NCBI GenBank assembly: GCA_031259515.1
Contig: JAIRLK010000246.1
Coordinates: forward strand, 1 to 9,233
Reading direction: 5' to 3'
Source of the DNA: Treponema sp.
Lineage (GTDB): Bacteria; Spirochaetota; Spirochaetia; Treponematales; Breznakiellaceae
Length of the DNA: 9,233 nucleotides
Part shown: piece by piece, positions 1 to 4,802 of the stretch
How the letters are laid out: each line of letters opens with the position of its first letter
How positions within the stretch are numbered: the first letter of the stretch is position 1
Position numbers and translations under genes: made by a program
The notes under the pieces: model-generated
Told to the model about the DNA's origin: nothing
Seen by the model: only the letters and a program-made list of their open reading frames with translations
The model's database searches: none

Positions 1-11
1 TTATCTGTCAT
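1..11 (-). CDS. Possible first codons of the next leftward gene (cut by window edge)
   Basis: Reading leftward past the stop of the phage connector gene, an AAAGGA Shine-Dalgarno-like sequence overlaps that stop. Two in-frame ATGs follow, at 20-18 and 11-9. The second has the better spacing, about 9 bases after AGGA, so I chose it; the first sits directly against the ribosome site. Only Met-Thr-Asp and part of a fourth codon are visible, so the product cannot be identified. Close spacing behind a head-tail connector gene would fit another phage head-tail or tail gene, but that is inference from usual phage gene order. Confidence 0.3.
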
Positions 12-24
12 ATCCGTCATTCCT

Positions 25-696
25 TTATATGGTTTTCCGTTTGTACGGTTCCAAAAGCTGTTTCACATTTTCCGGCATGGACGCTTCCAGATGTTCCCCA
101 TCCTTCCCGCTCCCCCGGATGTTCCCGATGATCCCGATACGCCGCCCCTTGTATCGGGTCATATTCCATGCCGCCAATTCCAGACAGGCCGAAGCCAGGT
201 CAGGCGGGACCTTGCCCGTGGAGTACCCCGCCAAATACCGTACCTGTATCCCCATTTCCTCCCTTGAAAGGCGCAGGGGAGGCCGCAAAACCAGCGAGAA
301 GGGTATATCCTCATGGATACCCTCATCAGGGATGCAATAGTAATGTTTGGGATCAACCAGGTTTTCAGAGGTAAAAAGAGGTTTCCCCCGTAATGCCGTC
401 CCCGCCCTTGCCACATGGACAGACAGTACCCGCCGTACCGGGTATTCCCGCAGGGTAAAGATATGTTCCCCTGAAAAGGTGAGGTAATCGGTGTGTTTCT
501 TCCGGCAGAAACGCCGCTTACAGTATTGCTCAATGGTGAAAGTTGCCGTGATAAGGCAAAAACGGCTTAAAGCATCCTCCCGGTCATCTATGCCCAAAAG
601 GTCTTTGAAGTCCTCAAAAGGGATAAGTGAATGCAAGGAAGGGTTCGTGCAATTCCGATCTGCGGAATTTCCATGTACTCCGGTTTCGTTTTCCAT
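25..696 (-). CDS. Phage head-tail connector-like protein (HK97 gp6 / phiE125 gp8-like)
   Basis: A 223-residue protein that resembles the small adaptor proteins forming a ring between portal and tail in tailed phages. Visible hallmarks in order are: an N-terminal helical part with the pattern ATFTIEQYCKRRF (residues 51-63), a central beta-rich part with a 'L.EYPV..V.SV' stretch (82-93), then 'VRYLAGY' (152-158) followed by 'VPPDLASACLELAAW' (163-177). It ends in 'SMPENVKQLLEPYKR' (206-220), a tail common in this family. The recognition is from motif pattern only. The ATG at 694-696 has no convincing Shine-Dalgarno, and no alternative ATG exists before residue 148, so the N-terminus is uncertain. 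No other phage gene lies to its right, where capsid and portal genes would normally be, so it is probably at the edge of a prophage or part of a remnant. The reading frame itself is intact. Confidence 0.6.
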   Translation of the reverse strand: MENETGVHGNSADRNCTNPSLHSLIPFEDFKDLLGIDDREDALSRFCLITATFTIEQYCKRRFCRKKHTDYLTFSGEHIFTLREYPVRRVLSVHVARAGTALRGKPLFTSENLVDPKHYYCIPDEGIHEDIPFSLVLRPPLRLSREEMGIQVRYLAGYSTGKVPPDLASACLELAAWNMTRYKGRRIGIIGNIRGSGKDGEHLEASMPENVKQLLEPYKRKTI

Positions 697-839
697 AGTA
701 GGTACAGGTTAAGGCCGACAAGACTGGATTTATATACGAGAAACGTGCAATTTTAGGCTATATGGAGTTTTTTCACCGGGCCTTATCTTCTGGTCAATAA
801 ATGAGATGAACCTGCAAAACGAAGAAAAATCTGAAAAAT

Positions 840-866
840 TAACATTTCTTTAACAACTTTATTTAC
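840..866 (+). promoter_or_regulatory. TAACA direct repeats upstream of response regulator gene (candidate autoregulatory box)
   Basis: TAACA occurs at 840-844 and 851-855, exactly 11 bp apart, with a degenerate TTTAC at 862-866 in the same register. Both full copies are preceded by T and followed by pyrimidine-rich sequence. Tandem direct repeats at about one helical turn are the usual binding architecture for OmpR/PhoB-family dimers. The same word and spacing recur before the efflux operon at 3630-3666. Autoregulation by the adjacent response regulator is therefore likely, but this is inference; the tract is AT-rich and chance similarity is possible. Confidence 0.45.
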
Positions 867-876
867 TGTTTATGAT
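850..876 (+). promoter_or_regulatory. Candidate sigma70-type promoter of the regulator operon
   Basis: TTAACA (850-855) could serve as a -35 and TATGAT (871-876) as a -10, with a 15-bp spacer. The overlapping TTTAAC (849-854) gives 16 bp. TAAAAT (876-881) is an alternative -10. The weak -35 overlaps the TAACA repeats, as in many response-regulator-dependent promoters. The rest of the 697-903 gap shows no gene, no convincing terminator, and no clear promoter for the leftward phage gene. Confidence 0.35.
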
Positions 877-890
877 AAAATTTTTCCCTA

Positions 891-897
891 AAGGAAG
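891..897 (+). promoter_or_regulatory. Shine-Dalgarno of response regulator gene
   Basis: AAGGAAG lies 6 bases before the ATG at 904. It fixes the start of the response regulator, because no in-frame start lies closer to a better ribosome site. Confidence 0.7.
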
Positions 898-903
898 AAA
901 CCC

Positions 904-1575
904 ATGATCAATATACTGGTTGTAGAGGACGATGTAAAATTTAACCGCCTGGTCTGCGCCCATCTTGCCGAACAGGGCTATAACCTTATCCCCTGCCTTT
1001 CGGCAATGGAAGCCTTTGACCGCATGATAGATACTATCATTGACCTCATTATCTCCGATATTATGATGCCCGAAGTAGACGGCTTCAAATTTGCGTCCAT
1101 GATACGGGAACAGGACAAAGTAATTCCCCTTCTCTTTATCACCGCCCGGGACGACATCAGCTCAAAGCAGAAAGGTTTCCGTATCGGCATAGATGATTAT
1201 ATGGTCAAACCCGTGGACATGGACGAATTGACCCTGCGGGTCGGCGCGCTCCTGCGGCGGGCGAACATCGCCAACGAGAAGAAACTTACCGCAGGGAGCC
1301 TGGTCCTCAACGCCGATGAAATGACCGCCGAGGTGGCGGGGGAAGAAATTCTCCTGACAACAAGAGAATTCAACATACTGTTCAAACTCCTCTCTTATCC
1401 TAAAAAGACCTTTACCCGGAACCAGCTTATGGACGATTTTTGGAGCACGGAAAACGACAGTACCCCCCGGACGGTGGATGTGTATATCACCAGACTGCGG
1501 GAGAAATTCGCCGCCTGCAAGGACTTTGAAATCCTAACCGTTCACGGGCTGGGCTACAAGGCAGTACTCAAGTGA
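904..1575 (+). CDS. OmpR/PhoB-family response regulator
   Basis: A 223-residue two-component response regulator of normal family length. The N-terminal receiver domain (about 1-118) carries the full active site: acidic pocket Glu8-Asp9-Asp10, phospho-acceptor Asp52 in SDIMMPEVDG, Thr80 in the FITARDD stretch, and Lys102 in VKPVD. The C-terminal winged-helix DNA-binding domain (about 125-223) is of the OmpR/PhoB type, with LTTREFNIL, then RTVDVYITRLREKF as the recognition-helix region, and a final VHGLGYKA wing. It is the first gene of a three-gene operon, and its stop overlaps the kinase start as GTGA. The adjacent kinase is the expected phosphodonor. The likely targets are its own promoter and the efflux operon, both of which carry TAACA repeats at helical-turn spacing. 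The family assignment is certain; the targets are inferred. Confidence 0.96.
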   Translation: MINILVVEDDVKFNRLVCAHLAEQGYNLIPCLSAMEAFDRMIDTIIDLIISDIMMPEVDGFKFASMIREQDKVIPLLFITARDDISSKQKGFRIGIDDYMVKPVDMDELTLRVGALLRRANIANEKKLTAGSLVLNADEMTAEVAGEEILLTTREFNILFKLLSYPKKTFTRNQLMDDFWSTENDSTPRTVDVYITRLREKFAACKDFEILTVHGLGYKAVLK

Positions 1576-2711
1576 GAAAAAAAACCGAAAAAGAATCCGT
1601 GCCGGGTCTGATCTTTAGAAAAAGAGATGGTCGCATAAACGCCGGTTACATGTCGGTAAGAGAATACCTGTTGTTGTTTTTCGCAGTGGCGGCGGTAAAC
1701 GGGATTCACATGACGATCTATCAGGGATTCGTTAGGCGGGGCATGGTTGAGACCCATGTCCAACTGGTAATCAATGTTCTTGGGGGATTTGTGTTACTGT
1801 CGGCATCGCTTTCGATGATCCTTATCGCCGTGGTACGTCATGTGTCATGGAACCGCCCCATGCGGCGCTTGAGCGAGGCGGCGCGGAAAATAGCCGCCGG
1901 GGATTTCTCGGTCCGTATCGCGCCGCTCCGCAAAGACGGGAAAAAAGATTTTGTGGAGGTCATGTTTGACGACTTTAACACCATGGCGGAGGAACTGGCG
2001 AGTATCGAAATGTTGAAAAACGACTTTATTGCCAACGTATCCCACGAAATCAAGACGCCCCTTGCCGTTATTCAGGGTTACGCCGCAGAGCTTCAAAACA
2101 AAGCCCTGGAGCCGGAGCAGCGGAGTGAATACATCAAAACCATTATCACGTCCTCTCAAAAACTTTCCGCCCTGGTGTCCAATATCCTCAAACTAAACAA
2201 ACTGGAACATCAGGAAATACAGCCTGCGGCCATCGTCTTTGATCTGAGTGAACAGATACGCCGCTGCGCCTTGGCCTTTGAAGATCTCTGGGAACGAAAA
2301 AACATCAGTTTTGATACGGATATGGATGAGCTTACCGTTTGTTATGATGAAAGTATGCTGGAAATTGTCTGGAACAACCTTATTGCCAACGCGGTTAAAT
2401 TCACCGCCCCCGGCGGTTCCATTACGATAAGCCTGAAAAAATTAGCGGGCTTCGCGGAGGTACGGATAAACGACTCCGGCTGTGGCATGGATGAGGAAAC
2501 TCAAAAGCACATATTCGACAAATTCTACCAGGGGGATCGCTCCCATTCCCAGGAGGGCAACGGCCTTGGGCTTGCCCTGGTGAAAAAGGTGATCGATATT
2601 ACCGGCGCAAGGATAGGCGTTATGAGCAAGGCCGGAGAAGGCACGACCTTTACGGTCAGACTGGATGTTTACCCCCCCCCCGAGGCGGAAACCAGTAATA
2701 TCGTAACATGA
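1572..2711 (+). CDS. Membrane sensor histidine kinase (HAMP, HisKA, HATPase)
   Basis: A 379-residue sensor kinase, partner of the preceding regulator. The GTG start at 1572 overlaps the regulator stop; an ATG at residue 27 is possible but has no ribosome site. Two hydrophobic segments (about 32-52 and 63-89) flank a loop of only about 10-12 residues, so there is no extracytoplasmic sensor domain. A HAMP-like linker (about 94-145) leads to the H-box NVSHEIKTP with phospho-acceptor His158. The ATPase domain has the N-box (NNLIANAVKF, Asn269 and Asn273), G1 (DSGCGM at 301-306), F-box (FDKFYQGDRS) and G2 (GNGLGLAL at 329-336), so every catalytic element is present. The short loop resembles intramembrane-sensing kinases that detect membrane perturbation or a partner protein. 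A ten-C tract encodes the prolines near the C-terminus. Its stop overlaps the next gene's start as ATGA. Confidence 0.96.
   Translation: MRKKTEKESVPGLIFRKRDGRINAGYMSVREYLLLFFAVAAVNGIHMTIYQGFVRRGMVETHVQLVINVLGGFVLLSASLSMILIAVVRHVSWNRPMRRLSEAARKIAAGDFSVRIAPLRKDGKKDFVEVMFDDFNTMAEELASIEMLKNDFIANVSHEIKTPLAVIQGYAAELQNKALEPEQRSEYIKTIITSSQKLSALVSNILKLNKLEHQEIQPAAIVFDLSEQIRRCALAFEDLWERKNISFDTDMDELTVCYDESMLEIVWNNLIANAVKFTAPGGSITISLKKLAGFAEVRINDSGCGMDEETQKHIFDKFYQGDRSHSQEGNGLGLALVKKVIDITGARIGVMSKAGEGTTFTVRLDVYPPPEAETSNIVT
2672..2681 (+). repeat. Homopolymeric C10 tract at the 3' end of the kinase gene
   Basis: Ten consecutive Cs encode the end of a Tyr codon and Pro368-Pro370. A one-base loss would give a tail of PPPRRKPVIS and a one-base gain PPPRGGNQ, so slippage would alter only about the last nine residues. 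It would, however, move the kinase stop away from the ATGA junction with the next gene. Confidence 0.9.
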
Positions 2712-3592
2712 TCAATATCACCCGCCCAAACTTCATCGCTTCTGCCCGGCGCTTGCTTTTTCTCGTGTTTTTCTTCATTAACGGCCTAAACCCATTATTC
2801 GCCGAAGCTGAAATTATTCCGTTTGCTAAAAACTTTGCGCTGAATTTTTACGGAAATTTTAACATTGTAAATTTTGCGTCAAAAGAAAACCGGAACTATA
2901 CATCGGCAAGTCCCTGGTCTATCGGATTGGGAATACGGTATAAAAATATATCCGCGCGTTTATTTTTACCCCTGTGGTTTGAAAATAATCCTTTTGACAT
3001 CCAGCTAAATTCATATTATGAAAAAGTATATTACGAGTCTTTTTTCAGACAATATAAAAATTTTTACCGGGATCAAGATAATGGCGGCGATAAATACCCT
3101 GTTTCCGGTTTTGATATTTTATCGACCGGGATACTTGCCGGTTGGATTCAAAACAATAAGCGGCATTCCCTCGGTTCAGTTTATAATCTTGATAAAAAAC
3201 AAACCGAATCAAGCGGGAGCTTTCTGTACGGTTTTGGCGTTTTTTATACTTCCATAAATTCGACCGGAGAAGATAGCCCAGGTTATTCCGAAAGGCAGCA
3301 TTTGATATATTTTGGCCCTGCGGGGGGATATTCCTACACATGGGTTTTTCCCCATGATTTATTCTGTAACGTGAACCTGACAACCGGTCTTAATATGGGG
3401 ATAAATGCCGTCTCCGGTACGATTCTCTTTGTCCCCCAAATAATGCCGAAATTTGCTGTCGGGTATCATGGCAAGTCCTGGTCTGTCAATGTCATAGGTG
3501 GATGCACGTATACCACTATGCTATGGCCGGATAACGGCTTCGATTCCCTTCTAGCCGCTACCATGACCCTTGCTTTTTCCAGGCGATTTTAA
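2708..3592 (+). CDS. Predicted outer-membrane beta-barrel protein, DUF4421-like
   Basis: A 294-residue exported protein. A signal peptide with basic Arg14-Arg15, a hydrophobic core (16-30) and a likely signal-peptidase I site after Ala34 (FAEA) is visible. The mature part is rich in Tyr, Phe, Asn and Gly with alternating hydrophobic strands, and it ends in a Phe (LAFSRRF), like the C-terminal beta-signal of outer-membrane barrels. The stretches FFRQYKNFY (112-120) and KKQTESSGSFLYGFG resemble DUF4421, a family of unknown function in Bacteroidetes and spirochaetes; this is recognised by eye only. The start overlaps the kinase stop (ATGA), and there is no good separate ribosome site, so translation is probably coupled. 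Base composition is unlike the neighbours: sampled 60-bp rows are about 22-30% GC against about 63% in the pump gene, which suggests separate origin. A role in sensing or in the outer-membrane response is inferred from context. Confidence 0.65.
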   Translation: MINITRPNFIASARRLLFLVFFFINGLNPLFAEAEIIPFAKNFALNFYGNFNIVNFASKENRNYTSASPWSIGLGIRYKNISARLFLPLWFENNPFDIQLNSYYEKVYYESFFRQYKNFYRDQDNGGDKYPVSGFDILSTGILAGWIQNNKRHSLGSVYNLDKKQTESSGSFLYGFGVFYTSINSTGEDSPGYSERQHLIYFGPAGGYSYTWVFPHDLFCNVNLTTGLNMGINAVSGTILFVPQIMPKFAVGYHGKSWSVNVIGGCTYTTMLWPDNGFDSLLAATMTLAFSRRF

Positions 3593-3600
3593 GCCGCCTG
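3580..3600 (+). terminator. GC-rich hairpin overlapping the stop of the outer-membrane protein gene (weak terminator candidate)
   Basis: CAGGCG (3580-3585) pairs with CGCCTG (3595-3600) around a 9-base loop containing the TAA stop. No U-run follows, so it is not a standard intrinsic terminator. It could be a weak terminator or a 3'-end stabilising structure. No better terminator is visible before the efflux operon, so some read-through is possible. Confidence 0.25.
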
Positions 3601-3629
3601 CCCTAAAAACTCAAAAATTCCTTCAAATT

Positions 3630-3666
3630 TAATATTTTAATAACAATTCCATAACATCTCGTAACA
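3630..3666 (+). promoter_or_regulatory. Tandem TAACA repeats upstream of efflux operon (candidate response-regulator box)
   Basis: TAATA at 3630-3634 and TAACA at 3641-3645, 3652-3656 and 3662-3666 lie 11, 11 and 10 bp apart, on one face of the helix. The three perfect copies are followed by similar A/T then pyrimidine-rich bases, giving a rough consensus TAACAWYYY. This matches the direct-repeat design bound by OmpR/PhoB-family regulators, and the same element precedes the response regulator gene at 840. The array overlaps the expected -35 region, which would fit activation. The assignment to this regulator is inferred. Confidence 0.55.
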
Positions 3667-3683
3667 TTCATCAGGGATATTTA
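3655..3683 (+). promoter_or_regulatory. Candidate activator-dependent promoter of the efflux operon
   Basis: TATTTA (3678-3683) is a plausible -10. A 17-bp spacer puts the -35 at 3655-3660, where the sequence (CATCTC) does not match the consensus and lies within the TAACA array. A poor -35 covered by activator sites is typical of response-regulator-dependent promoters. TAGATT (3682-3687) is an alternative -10. Confidence 0.35.
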
Positions 3684-3685
3684 GA

Positions 3686-3703
3686 TTGTTCTTTGAAGAA
3701 CAA
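3686..3703 (+). repeat. Perfect 8-bp inverted repeat in efflux operon leader
   Basis: TTGTTCTT (3686-3693) and AAGAACAA (3696-3703) are perfect inverted copies separated by TG. As DNA this is an 18-bp palindrome, suitable for a dimeric repressor. As RNA it would fold into a 7-bp stem with a UUGA loop, ending 10 bases before the Shine-Dalgarno. An overlapping alternative pairing, ATTGTT (3685-3690) with AACAAT (3704-3709), also exists. Confidence 0.5.
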
Positions 3704-3713
3704 AACAATTTTT

Positions 3714-3718
3714 GGAGG
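3714..3718 (+). promoter_or_regulatory. Shine-Dalgarno of the adaptor gene, decides start
   Basis: GGAGG lies 5 bases before ATG 3724. An in-frame TTG at 3712 overlaps this site and would be a poor start, so the protein begins MSKHVFF rather than four residues earlier. Confidence 0.8.
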
Positions 3719-3723
3719 CTATT

Positions 3724-4791
3724 ATGTCAAAGCATGTGTTTTTCGCGGCCCTTGCCGCCGCAGTCCTGGCGCTGGGTGTGTCCTGCGCCAAACAACCCGA
3801 AGCCGAATCCGCCGCACCTTTGGCGGTGAGCATGGAAACCCTGTACGCCGAAAACGGGTATCCGGTCAGCGTCCGCACCCTAAAGGCGGAGGAATTTTCG
3901 GTGTGCCTCAAGTACCCCACGGTTTTACAGGCCCAGTCCGAATCCACCGCCTACGCTTCATTAAATGACGTGGTAAGAAACATCAACGTCAAGGTTGGAG
4001 ACCGGGTTGAACGGGATCAGGTGGTTCTTTCGTTCTCCCAGGACAACCAAACCTTCGAGCAGGCGCGGCTCTCATATGAAAACGCCCAACGTACCTTTAA
4101 CCGGAGCAGCGCCCTGGCCGCCGATATTTCCCGGCAGGAATTGGATACGGTCAGAATGCAGTACGAAATCGCCCGGACAAACTTCGAGGCGGCCTCCAAT
4201 ATGATTAACATAAAATCGCCGATCACGGGAACTATAACCCGCCTGGATGTGCATACCACGGAAAATGTACGGCCCGGAACACCCCTCTTTACCGTAACCG
4301 GATCGGGCGGTTTTGAAACCCGCTTTTATGTGGGGGCCGATGAAATTGACCGGATCAAGATTGGGGCGCGGGTCTACATAGGCAATCCTGAACAAAACAT
4401 TGAGGGCCGCGTCAGTCAGGTTTCACTCATGATGGACAGCGCGAAGCAGGCGTTCCCGGTAACCGCCTTTTTTGATGCCGGCGGCACTAATGGCCGGAAT
4501 CTGGTAAGCGGTATGGGGGTCGATGTAGCGGTGGAGATCTATTACAACGACAAGGCGCTGGTACTCTCCGGAACGGAATTGATAAAGACCGGCGAAACCT
4601 ATACGGCTTTCGTGGCGGACGGCGGTACGGCAAAACAGGTGGCGGTAGGACTTGGAGAAACAAACGGCCTGCGGCATGAAATAACCGAAGGGCTTTATGA
4701 GGGGGACTTACTCATCTATGAAGGCCAGCATCGTCTTGAGGAGGATATGCGTCTCAATACGGTAACTCTCCTCGCCGACGCGGGAAAGTAA
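3724..4791 (+). CDS. RND efflux periplasmic adaptor subunit (membrane fusion lipoprotein, HlyD/AcrA type)
   Basis: A 355-residue periplasmic adaptor that links the inner-membrane pump to the outer-membrane channel. The N-terminus is a lipoprotein signal: hydrophobic core residues 5-17, then GVSC with Cys21 as the likely lipid-bearing residue; Gly at -3 is relaxed relative to the E. coli lipobox. The first lipoyl half is around 74-105 (NVKVGDRVERDQVV), followed by a short alpha-hairpin coiled coil (about 108-160). The second lipoyl half is INIKSPITGTITRLDVH (161-177) with VRPGTPLF, then a beta-barrel domain (about 198-275) and a membrane-proximal domain with LYEGDLLIYEG near the end. Length and domain order are normal for the family. 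It is the first gene of the efflux operon and ends 11 bases before the pump gene. Expression is probably controlled by the upstream TAACA array. The substrate cannot be predicted. Confidence 0.93.
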   Translation: MSKHVFFAALAAAVLALGVSCAKQPEAESAAPLAVSMETLYAENGYPVSVRTLKAEEFSVCLKYPTVLQAQSESTAYASLNDVVRNINVKVGDRVERDQVVLSFSQDNQTFEQARLSYENAQRTFNRSSALAADISRQELDTVRMQYEIARTNFEAASNMINIKSPITGTITRLDVHTTENVRPGTPLFTVTGSGGFETRFYVGADEIDRIKIGARVYIGNPEQNIEGRVSQVSLMMDSAKQAFPVTAFFDAGGTNGRNLVSGMGVDVAVEIYYNDKALVLSGTELIKTGETYTAFVADGGTAKQVAVGLGETNGLRHEITEGLYEGDLLIYEGQHRLEEDMRLNTVTLLADAGK

Positions 4792-4802
4792 ACGGCGGTA
4801 AC

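Noticed and set aside
697..760. Promoter for the leftward phage gene (TTGCAC and TATAAA on the minus strand)
   Set aside because: The two hexamers are only about 10 bp apart, too close for a functional sigma70 promoter.
710..785. 7-bp inverted pair TAAGGCC / GGCCTTA about 62 bases apart in the intergenic gap
   Set aside because: It does not extend beyond 7 bp in either direction and has no adjacent duplication or transposase, so chance is the best explanation.
903..2718. Identical 12-base word CATGATCAATAT at the starts of the response regulator (903-914) and the outer-membrane protein gene (2707-2718)
   Set aside because: It covers only the start codon and three following codons; the ribosome-site regions differ and the proteins are unrelated. 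Likely coincidence.
3580..3600. Strong intrinsic terminator between the two plus-strand operons
   Set aside because: The 6-bp GC stem is real but no U-run follows on the plus strand and none follows on the minus strand, so I kept it only as a weak candidate.
3712..3723. TTG start for the adaptor gene giving four extra residues
   Set aside because: The TTG overlaps the GGAGG ribosome site; ATG 3724 has correct spacing and gives a normal lipoprotein signal.
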